Assembly: GCA_024635755.1 (NCBI GenBank)
Contig: JAGXIF010000033.1
Location: forward strand, 62,001-126,000
Direction of reading: 5' to 3'
DNA: 64,000 nucleotides
DNA from: Halothiobacillus sp.
GTDB lineage: Bacteria > Pseudomonadota > Gammaproteobacteria > Halothiobacillales > Halothiobacillaceae
Shown: piece by piece, positions 28,076 through 36,680 of the stretch
Layout: the number at the start of each line of letters is the position of its first letter
How positions within the stretch are numbered: the stretch's first letter is position 1
Notes under the pieces: generated by a model
The model's database searches: none
Seen by the model: only the letters and a program-made list of their open reading frames with translations
What the model was told of the DNA's origin: nothing
Made by a program: the position numbers and the translations under genes

Positions 28076-28834
28076 ATGGAGGACACGATCGAAACCCGAC
28101 GGCTATTGGCATTCTGTGACGAGCTTCTCACCCCGGAAATCTATCGTGATTATGCCCCCAACGGCCTGCAGGTCGAGGGGAGGGCATCCGTCAGCCGGCT
28201 GGTCACCGGCGTAACGGCCTGTCAGGCGCTGCTTGATGCGGCCGTGGAGGAGGGGGCGGATGCCATCCTGGTCCATCACGGCTATTTCTGGAAGAACGAG
28301 CCGCCGGTGCTCACCGGCATGAAGCGCCGTCGCATGGCCACACTGCTGGCCAACGATATCAACCTGATCGCTTATCACCTGCCACTCGATGGCCATGATG
28401 AGATCGGCAACAACGTCTGGCTCGCCGGAGAACTGGGCGTGAATGTCACGGACCGTTTTGGCCATCAGTCACTGGCTGTCGCCGGCCGGCTCGAATCGCC
28501 CCTGGATGGCCATCAACTGGCGGCTCGGATCGAGCAGCGTCTGGATCGTCCGCCGCTGGTCGTCGGCCCCGTGGATCGCCCGATTCGACGTATCGGCATC
28601 TGCACGGGCGGCGCGCAGGACATGCTGTCCGATGCCATCGACCTGGGCCTGGATGCCTTCGTGTCCGGGGAGATTTCCGAGCGCACCACCCACATGGCAC
28701 GTGAAGCGGGGGTGACCTACTTCGCCGCCGGTCACCATGCCACAGAGACCGGCGGGGTGCGTTTGCTGGGTGAGCGCCTCGCCGAGGCGTTCGGCATCGA
28801 GCACCGATTTGTCGACATCGACAATCCGGCCTGA
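28076..28834 (+). CDS. Nif3-like dinuclear metal-centre protein (YbgI family)
   Basis: A 252-residue protein of the NIF3/DUF34 family, homologous to toroidal hexameric metal proteins annotated as GTP cyclohydrolase 1 type 2. The metal ligands are visible as LVHHGYFW, AYHLPLDGHDEIGNN, and near the end AAGHHATETGG. AGAGGAC gives a good ribosome site. The molecular role is unproven; metal-chaperone or stress roles have been proposed. It lies upstream of petABC on the same strand but separated by a 289-bp gap containing a promoter. Confidence 0.93.
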   Translation: MEDTIETRRLLAFCDELLTPEIYRDYAPNGLQVEGRASVSRLVTGVTACQALLDAAVEEGADAILVHHGYFWKNEPPVLTGMKRRRMATLLANDINLIAYHLPLDGHDEIGNNVWLAGELGVNVTDRFGHQSLAVAGRLESPLDGHQLAARIEQRLDRPPLVVGPVDRPIRRIGICTGGAQDMLSDAIDLGLDAFVSGEISERTTHMAREAGVTYFAAGHHATETGGVRLLGERLAEAFGIEHRFVDIDNPA

Positions 28835-29123
28835 TCGCCTCGGTCGCCCACTGCGGCGTATCCGGCCAGGCTCATAAAGGCTCGAGAAAAGGTATTAGCC
28901 GCTCTTGTTTGACCGGCGAGACCAGATGCTTAAACTACCCCGGCCGCAGAATGGCTGATGCTGTGCATCGGCCATGCCCGCAGGGAATCCGGGCCGACCA
29001 GGTCGGTTTTCCGCATTGTCGAGCGCAGGGAGCCCGTGATGCTTGCCAGCAATACGAACGGCCGGAAGGGAAGGCCTCCGCCGAAATCGATTGACGGACA
29101 ATTTTGAGGAGTACGACGTAACA
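28835..29123 (+). promoter_or_regulatory. petABC upstream region with sigma-70 promoter
   Basis: A 289-bp leader holds a credible promoter: TTGACC at 28909-28914 and TAAACT at 28931-28936, spaced 16 bp. About 170 nt of untranslated leader would follow, ending in the GAGGAG ribosome site of petA. I see no riboswitch or other gene in it. Confidence 0.6.
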
Positions 29124-29729
29124 ATGGCTGATTCTCCCTCCAACCCGGCAAGGCGCCGGTTCCTGACCGGCGCCGCGACGGCGGTTGGCGCAGTGGGCGT
29201 TGGCTTTGCCGCCGTGCCGTTCCTGAGTTCCTTCCAGCCGAGCGCCAAGGCCGAGGCAGCCGGGGCTCCGGTGGACGTGAACATCGGCAAGCTTTCTCCC
29301 GGTCAGATGACCACCGTGTCCTGGCGTGGCAAGCCCGTCTATCTGGTCAACCGCACCGAGCGCATGCTGGAATCCCTGCCAGAGCTCAACGACCAGCTGC
29401 GGGATCCGGATTCCGAGATAGTGACCCAGCAGCCTCCATTCGCCTCGAATATCTATCGCGCCCGCGAGGAGAATGAGCGTTACCTCGTAGTCGTCGGCAT
29501 CTGCACCCACCTGGGTTGTGCGCCGACCTACCGCCCGGAAGTGGCGCCCGAAGATCTCGGTGAAGATTGGAAGGGTGGCTTCTTCTGCCCCTGCCATGGC
29601 TCGAAGTTCGATCTCTCCGGGCGGGTCTACAAAGGCGTGCCCGCACCGACCAACCTGGAAGTGCCGGAGTACGTCTATCTCAGCGAAGACATCATCCGCG
29701 TCGGCGGCACCGAGGAGGATCCAGCATGA
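29124..29729 (+). CDS. petA: Ubiquinol-cytochrome c reductase Rieske iron-sulfur subunit
   Basis: 201 residues from the ATG at 29124 (GAGGAG upstream). An N-terminal twin-arginine export signal and anchor (RRRFLTGAATAVGAVGVGFAAVPF) precedes the Rieske domain. The [2Fe-2S] ligands are in CTHLGC (C127, H129, C132) and CPCHGS (C155, C157, H158). This subunit passes one electron from quinol to cytochrome c1 in complex III. Its TGA overlaps the petB ATG. Confidence 0.98.
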   Translation: MADSPSNPARRRFLTGAATAVGAVGVGFAAVPFLSSFQPSAKAEAAGAPVDVNIGKLSPGQMTTVSWRGKPVYLVNRTERMLESLPELNDQLRDPDSEIVTQQPPFASNIYRAREENERYLVVVGICTHLGCAPTYRPEVAPEDLGEDWKGGFFCPCHGSKFDLSGRVYKGVPAPTNLEVPEYVYLSEDIIRVGGTEEDPA

Positions 29730-30937
29730 TCAAGGGCCTGGGTAAATGGGTGGACGACCGTCTGCCGGTGTCGCATTTCTGGAATGCGCACCTGGCGAAG
29801 TACTACGTCCCCCATAACTTCAACTTCTGGTACTACTTCGGCTCGCTGCTGCTGGTGGTGTTCGTCCTGCAGATCGTCACCGGCATCTGGCTGACCATGA
29901 GCTACAAGCCGTCTGCCGAAAACGCCTTCGCCTCGGTGGAATACATTATGCGGGATGTCGAGTGGGGGTGGCTGCTGCGCTACATGCACTCGACGGGGGC
30001 GTCGTTCTTCTTCATCGCGGTCTATCTGCATATCTTCCGCGGGATGATGTACGGCAGTTACAAGAAGCCCCGCGAGTTGATCTGGATCTTCGGCGTGCTG
30101 ATCCTGCTGGTGCTGATGGCCGAGGCCTTCATGGGCTACCTGCTGCCCTGGGGGCAGATGTCCTACTGGGGTGCGCAGGTCATCATTTCGCTGTTCAGTT
30201 CGGTGCCGGTGGTGGGCCCGGACCTCGCGTTGTGGATCCGTGGTGACTACGTCATTTCCGACGCCACCCTCAACCGTTTCTTTGCCCTGCACGTGATCGC
30301 ACTGCCTCTGGTGCTGCTGTTCCTGATCGGTGGCCACGTCATGGCGCTGCACGAAGTGGGCTCGAACAACCCCGATGGCGTGGACATCAAGGAACACAAG
30401 GACAGTTCCGGCAAGCCGGTCGACGGCATTCCGTTCCACCCCTACTACACCGTCAAGGACCTGTTCGGTCTGGGCGTGTTCATGTTCATTTTCGCCGTGG
30501 TGCTGTTCTACTGGCCGGATGGCGGCGGTCTGTTCCTCGAGCATCCGAATTTCACGCCGGCCAATCCGCTCCAGACGCCCGAGCACATTGCTCCGGTTTG
30601 GTACTTTGCGCCGCACTACGCGATTCTGCGTGCCGTGCCGGACAAGTTCCTCGGTGTGCTGGCGATGACCCTAGCGATCCTGATCCTGTTCGTGCTGCCT
30701 TGGGTCGACCGCAACCGCACGCGCTCGATCCGCTACCGCTCGACAGCGTTCAAGGTAAACCTGTTCGCCTTCGCCGCGGCCTTCATCGGGCTTGGCTACC
30801 TGGGCACACAGCCGCCAACGACGCTCGGCACGCTGGCCTCCCAGATCCTGTCGGCCGTCTACTTCGGTTTTTTCATCGCGCTGTTCTTTATCAGCCGTCG
30901 TGAACGTACCAAGCCCGTGCCGGAGCGTCTGCAATGA
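29726..30937 (+). CDS. petB: Cytochrome b of the bc1 complex
   Basis: A 403-residue full-length cytochrome b with eight expected helices; the ATG at 29726 overlaps petA. Heme b ligands lie in MHSTGASFFFIAVYLHIFRG (two His) and HVIALPLVLLFLIGGHVMALH. The quinol-oxidising PEWY-type loop is represented by PVWYFAPHYAILRA, where the Glu of PEWY is replaced (PVWY). This is a variant seen in some proteobacterial bc1 complexes and worth noting. The stop overlaps petC. Confidence 0.97.
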   Translation: MIKGLGKWVDDRLPVSHFWNAHLAKYYVPHNFNFWYYFGSLLLVVFVLQIVTGIWLTMSYKPSAENAFASVEYIMRDVEWGWLLRYMHSTGASFFFIAVYLHIFRGMMYGSYKKPRELIWIFGVLILLVLMAEAFMGYLLPWGQMSYWGAQVIISLFSSVPVVGPDLALWIRGDYVISDATLNRFFALHVIALPLVLLFLIGGHVMALHEVGSNNPDGVDIKEHKDSSGKPVDGIPFHPYYTVKDLFGLGVFMFIFAVVLFYWPDGGGLFLEHPNFTPANPLQTPEHIAPVWYFAPHYAILRAVPDKFLGVLAMTLAILILFVLPWVDRNRTRSIRYRSTAFKVNLFAFAAAFIGLGYLGTQPPTTLGTLASQILSAVYFGFFIALFFISRRERTKPVPERLQ

Positions 30938-31683
30938 TTCGTATCACCTTCCTCATGTTTCTGATTGGCCTGATGGCTACGCCCAGTGCCAAGGCGGCCA
31001 GCAGTGATTACCCGCTCGCGGATGCAGAAGTCGACCTGGGCGACAAGGCCGCGCTGTATCGCGGCGCCCAGACCTTCATGGGTAACTGCGCCTCCTGTCA
31101 CAGCGCCAACATGATGCGGTTTTCCCGAATCGGCGAAGATCTGGGTCTGACCGAGGAGCAACTGGCCGAGCTGCTGCCGACGGAGAGCCACAAGCCGGGA
31201 GACGTCATCGAGACCAACATGCCGGCCGACTACGCGAAAGAGACCTTCGGCATCGTTCCGCCAGATCTCACCCTGACGGCGCGTGTCAACGGGGCCGACT
31301 GGCTCTACACCTATCTGGTGTCGTTCTACGAGGACCCCGACACGTTGTGGGGGGTCAATAACGCCGTGTTTCCGTTGGTGAGCATGCCGCATGTGTTCGC
31401 CGCTGCACAGGGCGTCAAGCAGCCGGTCTACGAGACCGAGGGTGAAGGGGAGCGCACTCGGAAAACGCTCGTAGGACTCGAAGCACCGGCCCGTCCCGGC
31501 ACCATGACCGAGGAGGCCTTCGAGCAGAAGATGAAGGACCTGGCCGCCTACATGGTGTACATGGCCGAACCGGCGGCACTCAAGCGTCACCAGTACGGTC
31601 CGTATGTACTGGCCTTCCTGCTCGTCTTCATCTTGGTGATGTACTTGCTCAAGCGGGAATACTGGCGCGACATCAAGCACTGA
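30934..31683 (+). CDS. petC: Cytochrome c1 of the bc1 complex
   Basis: 249 residues with an N-terminal Sec signal peptide (LMFLIGLMATPSAKAAS). The covalent heme c site CASCHS has Cys52, Cys55 and His56, with a probable axial Met further downstream. A C-terminal anchor helix (YVLAFLLVFILVMYLL) holds it in the inner membrane. It accepts electrons from the Rieske subunit and passes them to soluble cytochrome c. Overlap with petB implies coupled translation. Confidence 0.97.
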   Translation: MIRITFLMFLIGLMATPSAKAASSDYPLADAEVDLGDKAALYRGAQTFMGNCASCHSANMMRFSRIGEDLGLTEEQLAELLPTESHKPGDVIETNMPADYAKETFGIVPPDLTLTARVNGADWLYTYLVSFYEDPDTLWGVNNAVFPLVSMPHVFAAAQGVKQPVYETEGEGERTRKTLVGLEAPARPGTMTEEAFEQKMKDLAAYMVYMAEPAALKRHQYGPYVLAFLLVFILVMYLLKREYWRDIKH

Positions 31684-31727
31684 TGACGTGCATCCGGACG
31701 GGCACATTGCCCGCCCAGTGAGCATTG

Positions 31728-31752
31728 AACCCGGCCCTGGGGCCGGGTTTTT
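31728..31752 (+). terminator. Rho-independent terminator after petABC
   Basis: The stem AACCCGGCCC/GGGCCGGGTT with a two-base loop is followed by a T-run. It separates petABC from sspAB, though read-through is possible. Confidence 0.85.
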
Positions 31753-31794
31753 GTTATCATAGCGTTTTAAACCATTGCACCACGGGAGGCGCCA

Positions 31795-32421
31795 ATGGCG
31801 ACCGTTAATCGTCGTTCGGTCATGACCTTGTTCACCAGCCCGGATTCACCGGACTGCCATCGGACACGTATCGTTCTCGCCGAAAAGGAACTGACGGCCG
31901 AGATCATTGACCTTTCCGAACAGGAAGCGCCGGAGGATTTCCATGATCTCTCTCCGGAGGGCACCGTTCCGGTGCTTGCCGATCGCGATCTGGTGCTGAC
32001 CAATGCCCGCGTAATCATGGAATATCTGGACGAGCGGTTTCCTCATCCGCCGCTGATGCCGGTGGATCCGGTCAGCCGGGCCAAGGTCCGCACGGCGCTC
32101 TACCGGATCGAAAAGGATTGGTATGGCCTTCTGCCGGAATTCGAGCGCGGCGAAAAGACGGTTGCTCGTGCCCGCAAGCAGTTGAAGGAAAGCCTGCTGG
32201 CCGCCGCGCCGATCTTTTCCGCCATGCCGTTTTTCATGAGCGAGGAATTTTCGCTGGCGGACGTCACCCTGGCGGCCCTGCTGTGGTATCTGCCTAAATA
32301 CGGTATCGAACTGACCGGCCCTGGTGCCAAGCCGATCCTGGATTACATGGACCGCATCTTCAGCCGTCCGACGTTCCAGGCGAGCCTCACGGAAGTCGAA
32401 CGCGAGATGCGCGAAGGCTGA
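31795..32421 (+). CDS. sspA: Stringent starvation protein A
   Basis: A 208-residue glutathione S-transferase-fold protein that binds RNA polymerase and helps cells survive starvation and acid stress. The thioredoxin-like N-domain (MTLFTSPDSPDCHRTRIVLAEKEL ... SPEGTVPVLADRDLVL) and the all-helical C-domain are complete. GGGAGG provides the ribosome site. The petABC-sspAB order is widespread in beta- and gammaproteobacteria. Confidence 0.95.
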   Translation: MATVNRRSVMTLFTSPDSPDCHRTRIVLAEKELTAEIIDLSEQEAPEDFHDLSPEGTVPVLADRDLVLTNARVIMEYLDERFPHPPLMPVDPVSRAKVRTALYRIEKDWYGLLPEFERGEKTVARARKQLKESLLAAAPIFSAMPFFMSEEFSLADVTLAALLWYLPKYGIELTGPGAKPILDYMDRIFSRPTFQASLTEVEREMREG

Positions 32422-32424
32422 TTC

Positions 32425-32988
32425 ATGCTCTCCAAGCGTCCCTACCTCGTGCCGGCCTTTTACGACTGGATTGTCGACCAGGGTCATATTCCCCACCTGG
32501 TCGTCGATGCAACCGTCGAGGGGGTCATGGTGCCCGGCAACCTCGTCGAAGAAGGTCACATCCAGCTGAATATCAGCCCAACCGCGGTGCGTGACTTCCA
32601 CATGGACCGGGTGGGCATTTCATTTGAGGCCCGATTTGGCGGTCAGCCCGAACGAGTCTTTGTGCCGATGCCCGCCATCCGGGCGATCGTGGACCGAGAT
32701 TCGGGGCAGGGCGCTACCTTCCCTGACGAACCGGGCGAGACATTCCCGGATAGCGGGGGCGGCGAAACCGCTCCGGCCGGCACCACCGCGGCCACTCGTG
32801 GCCAAGGGACCCCGCACCTGCGCGCGGTGCCGGGCGGCGGATCCGATGACTCGGCCGGTGAGGACCGCGACGCCTCCTCGGATGCCCCAGAGTCCAAGGA
32901 TGCGGATGACGGCAACGACCCGGACGATGACCCGCCCCCCTCGGGCGGGGGCAAGGGAGGCGGCCCGAGCCTGCGGGTCGTCAAATAG
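32425..32988 (+). CDS. sspB: Stringent starvation protein B, ClpXP adaptor
   Basis: A 187-residue adaptor that delivers ssrA-tagged proteins to ClpXP. The substrate-binding domain occupies the first 95 residues (KRPYLVPAFYDWIVDQGHIPHLVVDA). A flexible tail of about 85 residues follows, very rich in Asp/Glu, longer and more acidic than in E. coli. It ends in the ClpX-docking peptide GGGPSLRVVK, which closely matches the conserved XB motif. It starts 3 bp after sspA. Confidence 0.95.
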   Translation: MLSKRPYLVPAFYDWIVDQGHIPHLVVDATVEGVMVPGNLVEEGHIQLNISPTAVRDFHMDRVGISFEARFGGQPERVFVPMPAIRAIVDRDSGQGATFPDEPGETFPDSGGGETAPAGTTAATRGQGTPHLRAVPGGGSDDSAGEDRDASSDAPESKDADDGNDPDDDPPPSGGGKGGGPSLRVVK

Positions 32989-32994
32989 AACGGC

Positions 32995-33393
32995 TTAATC
33001 CGACTCGGGCCGGAATCCCAGGCAGACGCTATTGATGCAGTAGCGCTTGCCGGTAGGTTCCGGCCCGTCCTCGAACACATGACCCAGGTGGGCCCGGCAC
33101 CGGGCGCAGAGCACCTCGGTGCGGGTCATGCCAAGCGTGGCGTCGTGTCGCGTCGACATCGCTTCGGATGACACCGGCTCGAAGAAACTGGGCCAGCCCG
33201 ATCCGGAATCGAACTTGGACCGGCTGTCGAACAACGGGCTGTCGCAGCAAACACAGTAAAAAACCCCGGCCCGTTTCTCGTCATTGAGTTTCCCGGACCA
33301 GGGTGCCTCGGTACCGCCCAGGCGACACACGCGATATTGTTCCTCGGTCAGCTTTTCCCGCCAGACATCGGGCTTGTGCAGGTCATCATTCAT
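32995..33393 (-). CDS. msrB: Peptide-methionine (R)-S-oxide reductase
   Basis: A 132-residue MsrB that repairs the R epimer of methionine sulfoxide in proteins. Two CxxC zinc pairs (CVCC and CARC), the GSGWPSF motif and the catalytic Cys in [10 protein letters not shown] are present. The last SVCL Cys is an added cysteine near the active site. Convergent with sspB, 6 bp apart. Confidence 0.96.
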   Translation of the reverse strand: MNDDLHKPDVWREKLTEEQYRVCRLGGTEAPWSGKLNDEKRAGVFYCVCCDSPLFDSRSKFDSGSGWPSFFEPVSSEAMSTRHDATLGMTRTEVLCARCRAHLGHVFEDGPEPTGKRYCINSVCLGFRPESD

Positions 33394-33495
33394 GGTCGGA
33401 CTCCGTTTGAATGGTAAACGTCATTCACCGGATGGATGATACCGGCTCTGTTGCGCTTTGCCGCCATGGGGTGCATGCCTTCATTGCGGCGACAC

Positions 33496-33525
33496 TTGGT
33501 GGAATTCTGCCGGGTCGGGTATCAT
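33496..33525 (+). promoter_or_regulatory. Possible ftsK promoter
   Basis: TTGGTG (33496-33501) and TATCAT (33520-33525) are spaced 18 bp, about 70 bp upstream of ftsK. The -10 matches 5 of 6; the -35 is partial. Confidence 0.45.
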
Positions 33526-33594
33526 CCGGACTCGATCTTCCACTGCAAGAAAGCGTGGTAACTCATTGAGCAGGATAAGGATAGGCACGCCAAA

Positions 33595-35940
33595 ATGCCC
33601 GGATTGACCAAGCCCGCGATCTTTCGCCCGCAGTTGGCTCTACTCGAGCTGGCTTTGCTGATCGTCGCCTTGTTGCTTGGCGTCTATCTCCTCGCGCTGC
33701 TCAGTTACCAGCCGTCCGACCCGGGTTTCAGCTCCACCGGCAGCGGCGAGATCGTCAATGCGGCCGGGCTGGTCGGGTCCTACGTGGCCGACTTTTCCCT
33801 CTACCTCATCGGCCTGGGCGCCTACATGCTCGTGCCGGCACTGTTGCCACTGTTGTGGCGCACCTTCAAGCGTGCCCGGCAAGGGCATCCCTGGCTCGAT
33901 CTTGCCTTTGCCGTGCAATGGCTCGGTGCGCTGCTGCTGGTGCTTTGCGTGAGTGTGCTAGCAGCCATCAACCATGCACCACTGGATGTCCCCTCCGGGC
34001 AGTCGGCCGGAGGGGTGCTGGGCTTGGTGCTGGCCGAGGGAATGGTGCGCCTCCTGGGAGCACTCGGCAGCACACTGGTGCTGCTGGGGCTGGGCATGCT
34101 GGGTGTCTCGGCGACTACCGGCCTATCATGGTTTGCCCTGTTCGAACTGATTGGCGCCACCCTACTGCGTATCTGGGAGGGCTTGGGGCGTGGGCTGGCG
34201 CGGGTGTCAGCTCGTCTGCCGCTGGGCAAGAAATCGGAGCCGGCCGAGATCCCGGAAGTGGGGGCCAGTTACGCGGATGTCGAACAGCGACGAAGCCGCA
34301 ACCCCCAGGTTAAGCCGCCCAAACGCCCCGAAAAGCCGCCCACGGCAGGGCCGTCGATTGCGCCCAAGCCAAGCGCCCCTGCAAAGCGGCCAGCGGCCAA
34401 GACCGGGCGCCAGCCGCCTCAACCCGAACTGGGTACGGCCGATGGCAAGCCCATACTTGAACTGCTGGACCGCCCAGTCCAGCAGAGTAGCGGGTTCAAC
34501 AAGGATGACCTGCAGCACATGTCCGAGGTGATCGAGGCGCGCCTGATCGAATTCGGCGTGTCGGTCGAGGTGGTCGAAGCGCATCCCGGGCCGGTCATCA
34601 CGCGCTTTGAACTCCAGCCGGCACCGGGCGTGAAGGTCAGCCAGATATCCAATCTTTCCAAGGATCTCGCCCGCGCGCTGTCCATCATCTCGGTCCGCGT
34701 GGTCGAGGTGATTCCCGGCAAGTCCACCGTCGGGCTGGAGATTCCAAATACCTCTCGCGAAATCATTGCGTTGCGCGAACTGATCGAATCCCGTCGTTAC
34801 CGGGAAGCGCGTTCGCCGTTGACGGTGGCGCTGGGCAAGGACATCGGCGGCGAACCCATCATGGCGGACCTGGCGCGCATGCCGCACCTGCTAGTGGCGG
34901 GCACGACCGGTTCGGGCAAGTCGGTGGGCGTGAACGCCATGATCCTCAGCCTGCTGTACAAGGCGACGGCCGAGGAAGTGCGCCTGATTCTAATCGACCC
35001 CAAGATGCTCGAGTTGTCGGTCTACGAGGGTATCCCCCACCTGCTGGCTCCGGTGGTGACCGACATGAAGGAGGCATCGAACGCGTTGCGCTGGGCGGTT
35101 GGCGAGATGGAACGCCGCTATCGCCTGATGGCCACCCTCGGGGTACGCAATATCGCCGGCGCGAACGAGAAGATCCGCGCGGCGATCGATCGCGGGGAGC
35201 CGATCAAGGACCCGTTTTATGATCATGCCCAGGCACTCGATCCGGATCTGCCACCCCCCACAATCGAGCCGTTGCCGTACCTGGTGATCGTGGTCGACGA
35301 GTTTGCCGACATGATGATGGTGGTGGGCAAGAAGGTCGAGGAGTTGATTGCCCGGCTGGCCCAGAAGGCGCGCGCGGCCGGGATTCACCTGATTCTGGCG
35401 ACCCAGCGCCCCTCGGTCGACGTGATCACCGGCCTGATCAAGGCCAACATCCCCACTCGCATCGCATTCCAGGTGTCCTCCAAGGTGGACTCGCGCACGA
35501 TCCTCGACCAGATGGGCGCGGAAAACCTGCTTGGACACGGCGATATGCTGTACCTGCCGCCCGGCAGTGGGATGCCCATGCGGGTGCATGGCGCCTTTGT
35601 CGGGGACGACGAGGTGCATCGTGTGGTCGAGGCGCTCAAGACCCTCGGGGAACCCGAGTACGTTAACGAGGTCCTCTCTGAGGAGACGGCGGCCAACGTG
35701 ACCCTCCCGGGCGAGAAGCCCGTGCGGGCCGACGGCGAGGAAATCGATGCTCTCTACGACCAGGCGGTGGCTATCGTCACGGAGTCGCGCAAGGCCTCGA
35801 TTTCCTACGTGCAGCGCCGCCTCAAGATCGGCTACAACCGCTCGGCCCGGCTGGTAGAGCAGATGGAAGCCGACGGCGTGGTGGGTGCCTTGGGTGGCAA
35901 TGGCAGTCGCGAGGTGCTGGCCCCACCGCCACCGCGGTGA
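33595..35940 (+). CDS. ftsK: DNA translocase FtsK
   Basis: A 781-residue septal DNA pump. Four membrane helices lie in the first 180 residues, then a short Pro/Lys-rich linker ([15 protein letters not shown]), then the RecA-like motor with Walker A GTTGSGKS (436-443) and Walker [11 protein letters not shown]. The C-terminal gamma winged helix ([21 protein letters not shown]) should read KOPS sites and activate XerCD at dif. The linker is much shorter than in E. coli FtsK. Followed by lolA and rarA in the conserved order. Confidence 0.98.
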   Translation: MPGLTKPAIFRPQLALLELALLIVALLLGVYLLALLSYQPSDPGFSSTGSGEIVNAAGLVGSYVADFSLYLIGLGAYMLVPALLPLLWRTFKRARQGHPWLDLAFAVQWLGALLLVLCVSVLAAINHAPLDVPSGQSAGGVLGLVLAEGMVRLLGALGSTLVLLGLGMLGVSATTGLSWFALFELIGATLLRIWEGLGRGLARVSARLPLGKKSEPAEIPEVGASYADVEQRRSRNPQVKPPKRPEKPPTAGPSIAPKPSAPAKRPAAKTGRQPPQPELGTADGKPILELLDRPVQQSSGFNKDDLQHMSEVIEARLIEFGVSVEVVEAHPGPVITRFELQPAPGVKVSQISNLSKDLARALSIISVRVVEVIPGKSTVGLEIPNTSREIIALRELIESRRYREARSPLTVALGKDIGGEPIMADLARMPHLLVAGTTGSGKSVGVNAMILSLLYKATAEEVRLILIDPKMLELSVYEGIPHLLAPVVTDMKEASNALRWAVGEMERRYRLMATLGVRNIAGANEKIRAAIDRGEPIKDPFYDHAQALDPDLPPPTIEPLPYLVIVVDEFADMMMVVGKKVEELIARLAQKARAAGIHLILATQRPSVDVITGLIKANIPTRIAFQVSSKVDSRTILDQMGAENLLGHGDMLYLPPGSGMPMRVHGAFVGDDEVHRVVEALKTLGEPEYVNEVLSEETAANVTLPGEKPVRADGEEIDALYDQAVAIVTESRKASISYVQRRLKIGYNRSARLVEQMEADGVVGALGGNGSREVLAPPPPR

Positions 35941-35989
35941 TCCTTTTACGGCTCGTCCCCGACCTTTTCCTGTGATTCTCTGGTGGTCC

Positions 35990-36670
35990 ATGCAGACACG
36001 ATTCTCGAATGATCTCTTTTCTCGGCTCCGCTGGGCCCTTCTGGCTGGATGTCTAGCCATGCCCTTGGCCGGTGGGCCGGCCTGGGCGGGAAAGCCGGCG
36101 GACGTCGAAGTACTCACGGCACAATTGGCCGAGCTCGAGACGTTGGCCGCCGACTTTGAGCAGACCAGACTCAATGCCGAAGGCCGGGTGGTGCGCGAGT
36201 CCACCGGCACGTTCGTCATGCAGCGTCCTGGGCGCTTTTACTGGCGGTACGAGACGCCTTACGTACAGGAACTGGTCGCCAACGACGAAACGCTCTGGGT
36301 CTATGAGCCGGATCTGCGCCAGGCCAGCAGATCCTCGCTCGAGTCGGTCAAGGGTGCCCCGATCGCTATCCTGATGGGAGATCGTCCCGTCGACGAGCTG
36401 TTCCGCATCCGCCCACTTGAGGGCGACTCCGCGATGGCGTGGTTTGCGCTGCGTCCGAAGGATGAACAGGGGGACTTCCAGCAAGTGCTGCTGGGGGTCG
36501 ACGAGCGGGGCATCAAGGAAATGCGTTTCATCGATCAGCTCGATCAGACCACGCGCGTGGTATTCCGCGATCGCCGCTTCAATGAACCGGTGGCCGAGGA
36601 GCGGTTCGTCTTCGAGGTTCCGGCCGGGACCGACGTGGTCGAGGCCTCCCAGCCACCCGGACTCGAGTGA
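35990..36670 (+). CDS. lolA: Outer-membrane lipoprotein carrier protein LolA
   Basis: 226 residues from the ATG at 35990, which opens a signal peptide (LRWALLAGCLAMPLAGGPAWAG); the track ORF starts inside ftsK. The mature protein has the LolA half-barrel pattern (LAADFEQTRLNAEGRVVRESTGTF, then RPGRFYWRYETPYVQELVANDETLWVYEPDLRQ). It ferries lipoproteins from LolCDE to LolB across the periplasm. It starts 49 bp after ftsK. Confidence 0.95.
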   Translation: MQTRFSNDLFSRLRWALLAGCLAMPLAGGPAWAGKPADVEVLTAQLAELETLAADFEQTRLNAEGRVVRESTGTFVMQRPGRFYWRYETPYVQELVANDETLWVYEPDLRQASRSSLESVKGAPIAILMGDRPVDELFRIRPLEGDSAMAWFALRPKDEQGDFQQVLLGVDERGIKEMRFIDQLDQTTRVVFRDRRFNEPVAEERFVFEVPAGTDVVEASQPPGLE

Positions 36671-36680
36671 GCCGTCGGTG

